Shown: positions 8,847-17,717, counted from the stretch's first letter. The stretch is 64,000 nucleotides of DNA from RGIG3528 sp045598045 (GCA_045598045.1 JAZLLG010000002.1:1-64000); one strand, 5' to 3'. Numbers and translations: made by a program. The notes: a model not told the origin generated them from the letters alone.

Positions 8847-9494
8847 CTAAGCATTATGCTGACTGTTGTTTTTCTCAAATTGTCTTTTGCGCTGGATCCT
8901 CATAAGGTACTGGTTGAGATTGGGGTTCTTTTCAAGAAACTGGCAACCGTAGAGAGTACGTATTTCGTCATCCATCGGAACCGTACGGACGATTTTGGCA
9001 CTTATGTGCATAACACTTCTGTCGGGCTGGGGGATATTTATTCTTACGGTACGGTTGGCCGTGAAATTTTCTCTTGAAATGAAGGCAAAACCTGTTTCAC
9101 TAATATCTTTAATGAGGGCTGTGATGTTTTTGGGACCTTCATCGGTGAAATAAGTAACCTGCATATCTTCGCCGATATAAACACGATAATTATTACGACG
9201 GTTAATGGCCTCGGCATCGCCTATGAGACTGGCTGCGTGATAGTAATGATTTTTATAGATGATGGTTTTGATGTCTATGTTTTTCCAAACGAAGAAAACG
9301 TCAGAAAGCGTATAGGTAAGGTTGACAGAGCATTCCTTAGGGAATCCGATGAGTTTCTTGTTTACAAAAATAGGATTCAGCAAAAGCAGATTTTTGTAAA
9401 TCATGGAAACTTCAGCATCAAAGGAGCCTTTAATGCTGTCCATAGTGATATCAAGTTGAACAATCTGACCTTGTTCGAAATCGTTAATATTCAT
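8847..9494 (-). CDS. PilZ-domain c-di-GMP receptor (YcgR-like)
   Basis: A 215-residue protein with an N-terminal YcgR-type beta domain (FEQGQIVQLDI..., GSFDAEVSMI) and a C-terminal PilZ domain. Both c-di-GMP contact motifs are present: RRNNYRV (the RxxxR motif) and DISETGFAF (the D/NxSxxG motif). YcgR relatives slow flagellar motors or tune exopolysaccharide output when c-di-GMP rises; no flagellar or cyclase gene lies in this window, so the target is open. The ATG at 9494 is used because AGGGG lies 6 bases upstream; the longer frame to 9563 has no SD site. Monocistronic, convergent with the ABC exporter. Confidence 0.88.
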   Translation of the reverse strand: MNINDFEQGQIVQLDITMDSIKGSFDAEVSMIYKNLLLLNPIFVNKKLIGFPKECSVNLTYTLSDVFFVWKNIDIKTIIYKNHYYHAASLIGDAEAINRRNNYRVYIGEDMQVTYFTDEGPKNITALIKDISETGFAFISRENFTANRTVRINIPQPDRSVMHISAKIVRTVPMDDEIRTLYGCQFLEKNPNLNQYLMRIQRKRQFEKNNSQHNA

Positions 9495-9635
9495 AATACC
9501 CCTGCAAAAATGACAAATGTATATTGCCGACGATGCTTTTCCTACCTCTACATAGTAGCCCATTGGTTATGGATTTACAACCGTTTTGTTGTTTTTTCTA
9601 AACTTTCTGCTTTTATATATCGTATCGTTAACGGC

Positions 9636-9664
9636 TTGACTTTACACTGACTATAAAGTATAAA
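9636..9664 (+). promoter_or_regulatory. argF promoter
   Basis: TTGACT (9636-9641) and TATAAA (9659-9664) with a 17-base spacer, 77 bases before the argF start. I looked for an ARG box; the segment at 9680-9700 has only a poor match. Confidence 0.65.
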
Positions 9665-9740
9665 TATTGAATCGGAAAAATGAATGATGCCACTGCATTT
9701 CAGCAATGGACTAACATAAACAATGCGTAAGGAGACAGAG

Positions 9741-10742
9741 ATGAACATTAAGGAACAGCTGAAAGGAAGAAGTTTTTTAACCCTTAAGGATTATACCGCC
9801 GAAGAGATTTTATATCTTATCGATCTTGCTGCCGAGTATAAACGTAAAAAGAAACAGGGCGAGAGACATGACACCCTGTATGGTAAAAACGTTGCACTTA
9901 TTTTCGAAAAGACCTCCACAAGAACGCGTTGTGCATTTGAGGTTGCGGCACATGACCTTGGTATGAACGCAACTTATCTTGACCCCAAGAGTTCACAAAT
10001 TGGAAAAAAAGAAAGCATAGCCGATACTGCCAGAGTGCTTGGACGTATGTTTGACGGCATAGAATACAGAGGCTTCGGACAGGAAATCGTTGAGGAACTT
10101 GCAAAATATGCGGGCGTTCCGGTTTGGAACGGCCTTACCAACGAATATCATCCCACGCAGATGCTTGCAGATATGCTTACACTGAGAGAAAAGAAAGGTG
10201 AGCTTAAAGGAAGGAAGTTTGTTTATATGGGTGATGCCCGCTACAATATGGGTAATTCACTTATGATTGTCTGCGCAAAGCTTGGCTTGCATTTTGTCGC
10301 ATGCTCCAGTCCCAAGTACTTCCCGGATCCGGCTCTTGTTAAGGAATGCGAAGAGTTTGCAAAGGCTTCGGGCGGTTCCGTAACACTTACATCCGATGTA
10401 AAAGCCGGAACAAAGGATGCAGATGTAATATATACCGACGTATGGGTTTCCATGGGTGAGCCCGAAGAAGTCTGGAATGAGAGAATAAGCGAGCTTTCTC
10501 CTTATAAGGTTACTCCCGAAGTTATGAAGAATGCGGGCCCTCAGGCACTGTTTATGCACTGCCTTCCCGCTTTTCACGATCATAAAACGGATATCGGCAG
10601 AGAAATCGGAGAAAAGTACGGTTTCTCGGAGCTTGAAGTGTGTGATGAAGTGTTTGAATCTGCTCAGTCCGTGGTGTTCGATGAGGCTGAAAACAGAATG
10701 CACACCATTAAAGCGGTAATGGCAGCTACTCTCGGAGCTTAA
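9741..10742 (+). CDS. argF: Ornithine carbamoyltransferase
   Basis: A 333-residue cytoplasmic enzyme that makes citrulline from ornithine and carbamoyl phosphate in arginine biosynthesis or the arginine deiminase route. It shows the carbamoyl phosphate loop STRTRCAF, the HPTQ motif (EYHPTQMLADM) and the ornithine-binding HCLPAFHD. The ATG at 9741 follows AAGGAG at 9728-9733; the ATG at 9723 lacks an SD site. A sigma-A promoter lies at 9636-9664. Four unrelated genes follow closely (small membrane protein, DUF6145-like, coaX, dusB), all with short gaps or overlaps, so this is probably one transcript. argH lies apart at 44595. Confidence 0.96.
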   Translation: MNIKEQLKGRSFLTLKDYTAEEILYLIDLAAEYKRKKKQGERHDTLYGKNVALIFEKTSTRTRCAFEVAAHDLGMNATYLDPKSSQIGKKESIADTARVLGRMFDGIEYRGFGQEIVEELAKYAGVPVWNGLTNEYHPTQMLADMLTLREKKGELKGRKFVYMGDARYNMGNSLMIVCAKLGLHFVACSSPKYFPDPALVKECEEFAKASGGSVTLTSDVKAGTKDADVIYTDVWVSMGEPEEVWNERISELSPYKVTPEVMKNAGPQALFMHCLPAFHDHKTDIGREIGEKYGFSELEVCDEVFESAQSVVFDEAENRMHTIKAVMAATLGA

Positions 10743-10743
10743 A

Positions 10744-11019
10744 ATGATAAAACGGGTACTTACTTTTTTTAAAAACAAGGGTATCGGGCAGGAAACGCTG
10801 AACGTTTTTCTTGGTGTGCTTATGCTTGTTGCTCTTGTTGCTTACGGCATTACACGTACTCTCGTTGCACTCGTGGCTGTTATCTTTCTTGGGGCGCTCA
10901 TTAACATTACAACAGGGCTTCAATACTTGAAAAAGAAAGAGAAAAAGTCGCTTGGCACGTGCATGATTATGCTTGGGATTATTATTCTTGTTCTTACAGC
11001 CTTTTATGTCATAAGATAG
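10744..11019 (+). CDS. Small membrane protein, three helices, unknown function
   Basis: A 91-residue hydrophobic protein with about three membrane helices: residues 20-36 (VFLGVLMLVALVAYGI), 39-58 and 73-89. A basic KKKEKK loop separates the last two. It starts one base after the argF stop codon, with GGAG in the end of argF as its SD site, so it is translated with argF. I do not recognise a family; short proteins of this shape are common in clostridia and mostly unstudied. Confidence 0.75.
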   Translation: MIKRVLTFFKNKGIGQETLNVFLGVLMLVALVAYGITRTLVALVAVIFLGALINITTGLQYLKKKEKKSLGTCMIMLGIIILVLTAFYVIR

Positions 11020-11031
11020 ACGGAGAGAAAA

Positions 11032-11370
11032 ATGAAAGACGAAAACGTCCTTTGCGCAGCAAATGCGTATAAGCAACTGTATTATTTCAACAGAAGGTTC
11101 GGCGTTTTGCCGGAGCAAGTTAAAAATGAACTTCAGATTGCCTGTGTTGCGTTTACAACAGAGGTGAGCGGTATCATCACCTTGTATTTTGAAGACGACG
11201 GCACACTTATGATAAACACCGATCATGATGATGCTGACATTATGTACGATGAAATCTCTGCGGGCATTCTTTTACGCAAGTTTCAGCGTGAAAAAGAAGA
11301 GCTTTTTGAACAGTTGGAATTGTTTTACAAGGCTGTCGTTTTAAAGGAACTGCCTGAAGAAAAGGAGTAA
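11032..11370 (+). CDS. Small protein resembling the DUF6145 family
   Basis: A 112-residue soluble protein with an alpha-beta pattern (KDENVLCAANAYKQLYYFN..., IITLYFEDDGTLMI...) and an acidic C-terminus. It looks like the DUF6145 family of Lachnospiraceae, where it often precedes metabolic genes; no function is known. It lies between a small membrane protein and coaX with gaps of 12 and 2 bases, so it is part of the argF-dusB transcript. The family call is from memory of the N-terminal pattern and is less certain than the reality of the gene. Confidence 0.75.
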   Translation: MKDENVLCAANAYKQLYYFNRRFGVLPEQVKNELQIACVAFTTEVSGIITLYFEDDGTLMINTDHDDADIMYDEISAGILLRKFQREKEELFEQLELFYKAVVLKELPEEKE

Positions 11371-11372
11371 AC

Positions 11373-12149
11373 ATGCTTTTTGCAATCGATGTGGGAAACA
11401 CAAACATTACGTGTGCGGTTATGTCCGGCATGGAAGTTGAAGCCTCTTTCAGAATTACGACAAAGCTTCAACGTACATCCGATGAATTCGGTGTTGTTAT
11501 CAGAGATATGCTCGAGAGAAAAAACATTTCTCCCGACCAGCTCGAAGATGTCATTATCGCTTCCGTAGTTCCCGGGATTATGCATTCTCTTATAAACGGT
11601 ATCATCCGATATCTTGACAAAAAGCCTATTATTGTCGGTGAAGGAACAAAAACCGGTCTGAAAATCGCTACCGCAAACCCGAAAGAAATCGGCGCAGACA
11701 GAATCGTCGACGCGGTTGCGGCCTATGAGCTTTTCGGTGGCCCCGTCATTGTTTGTGACTTCGGTACAGCAACAACTTACGATCTTATTTTGGAGGGCGG
11801 AGTGTTCAGCGCCGGCATTACTTCTCCCGGCATAAGAATATGCGCAAAGGCTTTGTGGCAGGATACGGCAAAGCTTCCCGAAATAGAAATCGAAAAGCCC
11901 GAATCGATACTTGCAAAAGATACGGTTACAAGTATGCAGGCAGGTCTTGTCTACGGTGCAATCGGGCAGACCGAATACATCATAAAACGGATTATTGAAG
12001 AAGCAGGCCTTAAGGAAGCAAAAGTTGTTGCCACCGGAGGGCTTGGCAGATTGATTTCGGATTCAACGGACTCAATTAAAGTATACGATAAGGATCTTAC
12101 AATGAAAGGTCTGCGCCTTATTTACGAAAAGACGGTTAAGAACAAATGA
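11373..12149 (+). CDS. coaX: Type III pantothenate kinase
   Basis: A 258-residue enzyme for the first step of coenzyme A synthesis (pantothenate to 4'-phosphopantothenate). It has the ASKHA-fold phosphate loop FAIDVGNTN at the N-terminus, GADRIVDAVAAY with the catalytic Asp, and CDFGTATTYD, which marks the type III family. AAAGGAG lies ahead of the ATG. The stop overlaps the dusB start (ATGA, 12146-12149), so the two are translationally coupled. Confidence 0.96.
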   Translation: MLFAIDVGNTNITCAVMSGMEVEASFRITTKLQRTSDEFGVVIRDMLERKNISPDQLEDVIIASVVPGIMHSLINGIIRYLDKKPIIVGEGTKTGLKIATANPKEIGADRIVDAVAAYELFGGPVIVCDFGTATTYDLILEGGVFSAGITSPGIRICAKALWQDTAKLPEIEIEKPESILAKDTVTSMQAGLVYGAIGQTEYIIKRIIEEAGLKEAKVVATGGLGRLISDSTDSIKVYDKDLTMKGLRLIYEKTVKNK

Positions 12150-13108
12150 ACAAAATCAAGCTTGGTAATCTTGAATTCAACAATATAGCATTGGGACCGA
12201 TGGCAGGTGTAACAGACCTGCCTTTTCGTATGCTTTGCAAAGAATTCGGAGCCGGGCTTATATACACCGAAATGGTTAGCGGGAAGGCTGTTCTTTTCCA
12301 TAACAGAAATACCGAAGAACTTCTTACGGTGAAGGACGAGGAACGTCCCGTGGCACTTCAGCTTTTCGGATGCGAGCCCGATGTACTTGCCGAAGCTGCT
12401 GCGGAAATAGAAGAGCGTCATTTCGACATTTTGGATATAAACATGGGATGCCCCGTTCCAAAGGTTGTAAACAATCACGAGGGCTCTGCACTCATGCAGA
12501 ACCCGCGCCTTATTGAGAACATTGTACATGCCGTTTCCGAAAGGATTAACAAGCCTGTCAGCGTTAAGCTTAGGAAAGGCTTTGAAAAGGACGAAAGGAC
12601 GGCCGTTGAATGCGCATTGGCTGCGGAAGCGGGCGGAGCTTCGCTTATTGCCGTTCACGGAAGAACGAGAGAAGATTTTTATTCCGGAAAAGCAGATTGG
12701 AGTATCATTCGAGACGTAAAAAATGCGGTTCATGTGCCGGTTATCGGAAACGGAGACATTTACACCCCTTTTGACGCAAAGCGTATGCTTGAGGAAACAG
12801 GTGCGGATGGCATAATGGTTGCACGAGGAGCTCAAGGTAACCCTTGGATTTTCAAACGAATCAACGAATACCTTGAATCGGGAGTAATTCTCCCGGAACC
12901 GACGATGGAAGAACGTGCCGAAATGGTTTTACGACATGCAGGAATGGAAATTGAATTCAAGGGAGAATATACCGGAATACGTGAAATGCGAAAGCATGTT
13001 GCCTGGTATATGAGCGGTTTTCCCGGAGCTTCACGCATCAGAGAAACCGTCAATTACATAGAAACTTACAAGGAACTTGAAGAACTGATGCGCAAAAATA
13101 TCAGCTGA
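12146..13108 (+). CDS. dusB: tRNA-dihydrouridine synthase
   Basis: A 320-residue flavin enzyme that reduces uridines in the tRNA D-loop. The FMN barrel begins with GPMAGVTDLPFR. The catalytic Cys lies in INMGCPVPKV, followed by the KVVNNHEGSALM loop. VHGRTREDFYSG and IGNGDI are the FMN phosphate and tRNA-contact segments. It fits DusB best by length and by its coupling to a short upstream metabolic gene. It is the last gene before a promoter-bearing gap; I see no clear terminator after it. Confidence 0.93.
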   Translation: MNKIKLGNLEFNNIALGPMAGVTDLPFRMLCKEFGAGLIYTEMVSGKAVLFHNRNTEELLTVKDEERPVALQLFGCEPDVLAEAAAEIEERHFDILDINMGCPVPKVVNNHEGSALMQNPRLIENIVHAVSERINKPVSVKLRKGFEKDERTAVECALAAEAGGASLIAVHGRTREDFYSGKADWSIIRDVKNAVHVPVIGNGDIYTPFDAKRMLEETGADGIMVARGAQGNPWIFKRINEYLESGVILPEPTMEERAEMVLRHAGMEIEFKGEYTGIREMRKHVAWYMSGFPGASRIRETVNYIETYKELEELMRKNIS

Positions 13109-13137
13109 TTTCTCATCAAAACGGAAGATAAAATAAA

Positions 13138-13256
13138 TTTATCGCGATAACGCGTTAAAACAATAAAAAATTACTATTGCATAGTAAAATGCGTTGTGCT
13201 ATAATTCCGCGATAAATAAATAATAACAAAGTTCCGCATAATCATGCGGCAGGAGG
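13138..13256 (+). promoter_or_regulatory. asd promoter with palindromes and leader hairpin
   Basis: TTGCAT (13177-13182) and a perfect TATAAT (13200-13205) have a 17-base spacer. The -35 box sits inside a perfect inverted repeat TTACTAT-TGC-ATAGTAA (13171-13187). Upstream lies a 12-base palindrome (TTATCGCGATAA) whose half CGCGATAA recurs at about 13207-13214. A small leader hairpin (CCGCAT/ATGCGG) sits just before the SD site GGAGG. These may be operator sites; the regulator is unknown. Confidence 0.6.
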
Positions 13257-13261
13257 GCATT

Positions 13262-14347
13262 ATGGAACAAAAATTAAGTGTAGGCATTTTAGGAGCTACG
13301 GGAATGGTTGGCCAGAGATTCATTTCTCTCCTTGAAAACCATCCTTGGTTTGAAGTCAAAGCAGTTGCGGCAAGTGCAAGAAGTGCAGGAAAGACATACG
13401 CAGAAGCTGTCGGAGATCGTTGGAAAATGACTACCCCGATGCCTGAAGCCGTTAAAAATATGGTTGTATTAAATGTCAGTGATGTTGAAGAAGTTGCTTC
13501 AAAGGTTGATTTTGTATTTTCCGCTGTAGATATGACAAAGGAAGAAATCAAAGCAATAGAAGAAGCATACGCAAAAACGGAAACACCTGTTGTTTCCAAC
13601 AACTCTGCTCATCGTTGGACACCCGACGTTCCCATGGTTGTTCCGGAACTTAACCCCGAGCACCTTGACGTTATTGAAGCTCAGAAAAAGCGTCTCGGCA
13701 CAAAGAAGGGCTTTATCGTTGTTAAGCCGAACTGTTCCATTCAGAGCTATACACCCATGCTTCACGCACTTCGTGAGTTTGAGCCTACTGTAGTGGTGGC
13801 TACAACATATCAGGCAATCAGCGGTGCAGGAAAAACATTTAAGGACTGGCCCGAAATGATTGACAACGTTATCCCTTACATCGGCGGTGAAGAGGAAAAG
13901 AGTGAGCAGGAGCCTTTAAGAATTTGGGGCAAGGTTGTTAACGGTGAAATCGTTAAGGCCGAATCACCTGTTATCACAACACAGTGTATCCGCGTTCCTG
14001 TTTCAGACGGACATACCGCAGCAGTATTTGTAAGCTTTAAGAAAAAGCCCACAAAGGAGGAAATTCTTGAAAGATGGAAGAACTTCAAGGGGATTCCTCA
14101 GGAACTTAAGCTTCCTTCGGCTCCCGATCAGTTCATTACCTATTTCGAAGAGGAAAATCGTCCTCAGGCTAAGCTTGACAGAGACTCCGAGAAAGGTATG
14201 GGCGTATTTGCTGGTCGTCTTCGTGAGGATAAGGTATACGACTGGAAGTTCGTTGGCCTTTCCCACAATACAAAGCGTGGCGCTGCAGGAGGTGCTGTTC
14301 TTACAGCAGAACTCCTTAAGGCTAAAGGCTTAATTACAAGAAAATAA
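13262..14347 (+). CDS. asd: Aspartate-semialdehyde dehydrogenase
   Basis: A 361-residue NADPH enzyme that reduces aspartyl phosphate to aspartate semialdehyde, the branch point to lysine, diaminopimelate, threonine and methionine. The nucleotide-binding GILGATGMVGQRF is at the N-terminus and the catalytic Cys lies in KPNCSIQSY. GAGKTFKDWPEM and the late segment SHNTKRGAAGGA belong to the archaeal/fungal-type branch of the family, which is also common in clostridia. The ATG at 13262 follows GGAGG. The gene has its own promoter and terminator and is monocistronic. No lysine riboswitch is seen ahead of it. Confidence 0.95.
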   Translation: MEQKLSVGILGATGMVGQRFISLLENHPWFEVKAVAASARSAGKTYAEAVGDRWKMTTPMPEAVKNMVVLNVSDVEEVASKVDFVFSAVDMTKEEIKAIEEAYAKTETPVVSNNSAHRWTPDVPMVVPELNPEHLDVIEAQKKRLGTKKGFIVVKPNCSIQSYTPMLHALREFEPTVVVATTYQAISGAGKTFKDWPEMIDNVIPYIGGEEEKSEQEPLRIWGKVVNGEIVKAESPVITTQCIRVPVSDGHTAAVFVSFKKKPTKEEILERWKNFKGIPQELKLPSAPDQFITYFEEENRPQAKLDRDSEKGMGVFAGRLREDKVYDWKFVGLSHNTKRGAAGGAVLTAELLKAKGLITRK

Positions 14348-14360
14348 AGATGTTTTTTCA

Positions 14361-14385
14361 AAGCGCGGTATGATTTACCGCGCTT
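14361..14385 (+). terminator. asd terminator
   Basis: A ten-pair stem (14361-14370 with 14376-14385, core AAGCGCGGTA) with a 5-base loop, preceded by a T run and followed by TTATTC. The downstream U-tract is weak. Confidence 0.75.
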
Positions 14386-14452
14386 TATTCATCAATGGCT
14401 TTGCTAAAGACAGAAAATAGTGACAAAAAATAGATGAATGTAAACAAATTTA

Positions 14453-14481
14453 TTGCATAAAGATAAAAAATGAAGTAAACT
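14453..14481 (+). promoter_or_regulatory. Possible promoter of the PAS hybrid kinase
   Basis: TTGCAT (14453-14458) and TAAACT (14476-14481) with a 17-base spacer in an AT-rich gap. The -10 box is only a fair match. Confidence 0.4.
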
Positions 14482-14515
14482 GATTATATATTGAGTCCAC
14501 ATGGGGGAATTGAAC

Positions 14516-16105
14516 ATGAACGGTAAATTTGATTTTACAAAAGAAAAAATGCTCGATGCCATACTCAAAAATTCACGTGACCTCCTTTTTATAAAGGACA
14601 CAAATTACGTGTACCTTGCAGCGTCAGACTCTTTTGCCAAGCTGCTCGGCTTTAATTCCGGAGAGGAGCTCATCGGTCTTGATGATTTCGAAATCACCGG
14701 GGATGCCGACGCCACAAATGTCTTCCGCGAAGGTGACTATAAGGTGTTTACAACAGGTGAGCCCATTATCGACAGCATGGCGGAAGGAAATGCTTCCGGA
14801 AGCAAGATGGTCCGTATGGTTTCCACAAGTAAGTACCCCATTTTTGATGAACTTGGTACTGTTGTCGGCGTACTTGGTATATGCCGTGACATTACTCCTG
14901 TTCTTCGATTAAAGAGAACATCCGAGGCTTACAGGAACTCTTATGATGCTGCTGTTACGGCAAACGCAGCAAAGACAAAGTTCCTTTCAAAGATGAGCCA
15001 TGATATACGTACTCCTTTGAACGCCATCATGGGTCTTGTTTCACTTGCACAGGCTAATGCGGATGATTCCGAAAAAGTACAGGACAGCCTTAAAAAAGCT
15101 CAGGAGTCCGGCAAGTATCTTCTTTCTATCGTTAACGAAGTCCTCGATATGGAAAAGATTGAGTCCAATCAGATTGAGCTCAATGTCGGCAGCTTCGATA
15201 TGAACAGCTTCATTGACAACTTCGAAGCAATGATGAAGGCAAGAGCTGAAGAAAAGAAGCAGACAATCTCCATCGTAAGAAAGAATCTTGTTAATACAAA
15301 AGTAATCGGCGATTCCACACGAATCGAGCAAATCTTCGTCAACCTTACAAACAACGCAATGAAGTTCACTCCGGAAAGAGGCTCAATCAGAGTAATCTTC
15401 TCGGAGAATGAGCCTAAGGACGGCGCAGCAAACTTCGAGTTTGTTGTTGAGGATACAGGCGTGGGCATGAGCGAAGAGTTTATGAATCACCTCTTCGAGC
15501 CTTTCAGCCGTGAAGCGGATTATACTGCTTCAAACGATGAAGGTATCGGACTTGGGCTTGCTATTGCGAACAACCTTGTTAATATGCTTGGCGGAAACAT
15601 TACCGCAGAGTCTGAGCAGGGTAAGGGAAGTAAGTTCACCGTCACGATTCCAATTCTCATCCAAAAAGATGATGAAGAAAGCGAAACACAGGCAGGAATT
15701 GCTGAGCTTGAACGTGAAGACTACACCGGAAAGCGCGCACTGCTTGTTGAAGATAACGGCCTCAATGCTGAAATTGCCCAGGAAATCCTCGGCATCACCG
15801 GTATGACGGTTGAGAGAGCAGAGAACGGACAGAAAGCACTGGATATGTTTGCCGCATCTTCTTTAGGATATTACGATGTTATTTTCATGGATGTCCAGAT
15901 GCCCATTATGGATGGTTATGAGGCAACACGCCGCATCAGAGACATGAAGCGCGAAGATGCTTCATCTGTCCCGATTATGGCAATGACAGCCAATGCCTTT
16001 GTTTCCGACATTAACGAAGCAAAGTCGGCAGGTATGAATGAACATCTTGCAAAGCCCATCGATTTCGATAAGCTTATTGAAGCTCTTAACAAGTGGGTTA
16101 AGTAA
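14516..16105 (+). CDS. Cytoplasmic PAS hybrid sensor histidine kinase with one receiver domain
   Basis: A 529-residue protein without membrane helices. A PAS domain (residues 10-130: NSRDLLFIKDTNYVYLAAS...) is followed by the H-box FLSKMSHDIRTP with His162, a HATPase domain (VEDTGVGMSEEF, GIGLGLAIANN) and one receiver (LVEDNGLNAEIA, Asp459 in FMDVQMP, Lys in LAKPID). The PAS domain suggests it senses an intracellular cue such as redox or a small ligand. The ATG at 14516 follows GGGGGAA at 14503-14509; the ATG at 14501 has no SD site. It ends at a terminator shared with hisS. It is a clear relative of the membrane kinase at 942-3221, and neither has a linked output regulator. Confidence 0.93.
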   Translation: MNGKFDFTKEKMLDAILKNSRDLLFIKDTNYVYLAASDSFAKLLGFNSGEELIGLDDFEITGDADATNVFREGDYKVFTTGEPIIDSMAEGNASGSKMVRMVSTSKYPIFDELGTVVGVLGICRDITPVLRLKRTSEAYRNSYDAAVTANAAKTKFLSKMSHDIRTPLNAIMGLVSLAQANADDSEKVQDSLKKAQESGKYLLSIVNEVLDMEKIESNQIELNVGSFDMNSFIDNFEAMMKARAEEKKQTISIVRKNLVNTKVIGDSTRIEQIFVNLTNNAMKFTPERGSIRVIFSENEPKDGAANFEFVVEDTGVGMSEEFMNHLFEPFSREADYTASNDEGIGLGLAIANNLVNMLGGNITAESEQGKGSKFTVTIPILIQKDDEESETQAGIAELEREDYTGKRALLVEDNGLNAEIAQEILGITGMTVERAENGQKALDMFAASSLGYYDVIFMDVQMPIMDGYEATRRIRDMKREDASSVPIMAMTANAFVSDINEAKSAGMNEHLAKPIDFDKLIEALNKWVK

Positions 16106-16115
16106 AAAGCATAAA

Positions 16116-16147
16116 AACAGCAGGTTGTCGTTTGACAGCCTGCTGTT
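16116..16147. terminator. Bidirectional terminator between the hybrid kinase and hisS
   Basis: A 14-pair stem (16116-16129 with 16134-16147, one G-T pair) with a GTTT loop, flanked by A-rich sequence on the left and T-rich on the right. It can therefore act for both converging genes. Confidence 0.9.
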
Positions 16148-16151
16148 ATTT

Positions 16152-17387
16152 TTATTCAAATACTTTTATTTCTTCGCTTTCGTCAAGAATGCGGCATCCG
16201 TAGAAGCCTGCGTCCTGAAGCTTGCCGAAAAGTTTTCCGACCTTTTTAATCTTTTCAACGAGTGTAACGTCATATTCGGCTCTGTATGTGTCTGCGAGCT
16301 TGATGGCATCAACAACCATTTCTGCCGGATAGATGATGGCAAGTTTCTTTTTTGCATCGGGAATCTTGAAACCATTGTCACTGAGAATACAGAATATACG
16401 TTCAAAACCGATGGAGAAGCCTACGGCAGGAACGTTTTCGCCGATGAATTTGCCGACCATGTTGTCGTAACGTCCACCACCTGCAACAGTGCCACCGTAT
16501 TCGAGCGACTCAACTTCGAAGATTGTGCCTGTGTAGTATCCCTGACCACGAACGAGGGAACAATCATACTCGATGGCATATTTCCCGCCGTTAAGCTGTG
16601 TGATTTTGTCAATAATGCCGGCAACGGAGTCAATGGCTTCCGAATCTGAACAATACTTTCTGGCGTCATCAAGAGTGAACGGCTTTGTCTGCATCATGGA
16701 TACGAATTTTTCAGCGGCGGCTTCCGCAAAACCTTTTTCAAGAAGCTCAGCCTTTACTCCTTCAATGCCGATTTTGTCAAGCTTGTCGAAGCTTATGCAA
16801 ACAGATTCGTAATCCTCTTCATTGAAGCCGGCTGCGAGGATGAGGCTCTTAAGTATGCGACGATCGTTGATTCTGATTTTGAAACCGTTGATATTTACGC
16901 TCTGAAGAGCTTTGGCAGTGGTATCGATAAGCTCAATTTCGCAGTTTGTGGAGGTGCTTCCGAGAATATCGATGTCACACTGTATGAACTCACGAAGACG
17001 GCCTCTCTGAGGACGCTCTGCACGGAATGAACGGTCAATCTGGATTACTTTGAAGGGAGACTGAAGAGCTGCCCTGTTGTTTGCGTAAAAACGTGAAAGC
17101 GGGAGAGTAAGATCGTAACGGAGACCGATGTCGGAAAGCTCCTTAGGGTCGCCTGTCTTTAAAGCTTCATCAAGCTTGTCACCGCGCTTTAAAATTTTAA
17201 ACATAAGTCCGAGATTTTCACCACCCTCACTTTTGTTGAGGTTTTCCATATCTTCGATGATGGGAGTGGTTATTCTTTCGAAACCGCAGGATTCGTATGT
17301 TTCAAGAAACTTCCTCTGGACATAGTCACGGAGCTTTGTCTGGGAAGGAAGATAGTCATTTGTGCCTTTTACGGAATTGAGCTTCAT
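16152..17387 (-). CDS. hisS: Histidyl-tRNA synthetase
   Basis: A 411-residue class II aminoacyl-tRNA synthetase. Motif 1 (FERITTPIIED), motif 2 (RAERPQRGRLREF), the histidine-binding loop (LVRGQGYYTGTIFE, where many family members have RGLDYY) and motif 3 (AVGFSIGFERI) are all present. The C-terminal anticodon-binding domain is short and ends at SEEIKVFE, so its last strand and helix are trimmed compared with the E. coli enzyme. The ATG at 17387 follows AGAAAGGAAAAC; the frame to 17423 would run into the rpsT terminator. It lies 66 bases downstream of rpsT and may be read by leakage through that terminator. Confidence 0.93.
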   Translation of the reverse strand: MKLNSVKGTNDYLPSQTKLRDYVQRKFLETYESCGFERITTPIIEDMENLNKSEGGENLGLMFKILKRGDKLDEALKTGDPKELSDIGLRYDLTLPLSRFYANNRAALQSPFKVIQIDRSFRAERPQRGRLREFIQCDIDILGSTSTNCEIELIDTTAKALQSVNINGFKIRINDRRILKSLILAAGFNEEDYESVCISFDKLDKIGIEGVKAELLEKGFAEAAAEKFVSMMQTKPFTLDDARKYCSDSEAIDSVAGIIDKITQLNGGKYAIEYDCSLVRGQGYYTGTIFEVESLEYGGTVAGGGRYDNMVGKFIGENVPAVGFSIGFERIFCILSDNGFKIPDAKKKLAIIYPAEMVVDAIKLADTYRAEYDVTLVEKIKKVGKLFGKLQDAGFYGCRILDESEEIKVFE

Positions 17388-17414
17388 AAGTTTTCCTTTC
17401 TGTTTAAAGAAAAA

Positions 17415-17436
17415 GAGCCGCATACCAATGCGGCTC
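17415..17436 (-). terminator. rpsT terminator
   Basis: A nine-pair stem (17415-17423 with 17428-17436, core GAGCCGCAT) with a 4-base loop. On the minus strand it is followed by TTTTTCTTT. It separates rpsT from hisS. Confidence 0.85.
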
Positions 17437-17453
17437 CTGTTGCTTTTTGAAAA

Positions 17454-17717
17454 TTAAGCAATTGAATTGACAGCCTTGGTAAGTCTGGATACTTTTCTCG
17501 CAGCTGTGTTCTTATGAAGGATTCCCTTTGCAACAGCCTTGTCGATAGCAACGACAGCAGCCTTAAGTGCTTCTGCAGCAGCAGCCTTATCGTTTGCAGC
17601 AACAGCAGCCTCTACCTTCTTAACGAGAGTCTTGAGCTTAGACTTGAGCATCTTATTTCTGAGAGTCTTTGTCTCGATGACTGTGATTCTCTTCTTAGCG
17701 GATTTAATGTTAGCCAT
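17454..17717 (-). CDS. rpsT: 30S ribosomal protein S20
   Basis: An 87-residue basic, helical, Ala/Lys-rich protein with the S20 start MANIKSAKKRI and the conserved VDKAVAKGILHKNTAARKVSRL segment (reading AIDKAVAKGILHKNTA here). It binds 16S rRNA in the body of the small subunit. GGAGG precedes the ATG and a consensus promoter lies about 100 bases upstream. The leader contains a small GC hairpin (17776-17796), a possible site for autoregulation. Confidence 0.97.
   Translation of the reverse strand: MANIKSAKKRITVIETKTLRNKMLKSKLKTLVKKVEAAVAANDKAAAAEALKAAVVAIDKAVAKGILHKNTAARKVSRLTKAVNSIA

Noticed and set aside
9665..9740. ARG box ahead of argF
   Set aside because: TGAAT and a TGCATT-like half occur but the spacing and bases fit the AhrC/ArgR consensus poorly.
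12122..12835. 237-residue minus-strand ORF opposite dusB
   Set aside because: It lies opposite a clear dusB gene, has no family features and no SD-promoter context; it is a shadow frame.
13109..13261. Lysine riboswitch ahead of asd
   Set aside because: The leader after the promoter is about 50 bases, far too short, and lacks the conserved junctions.
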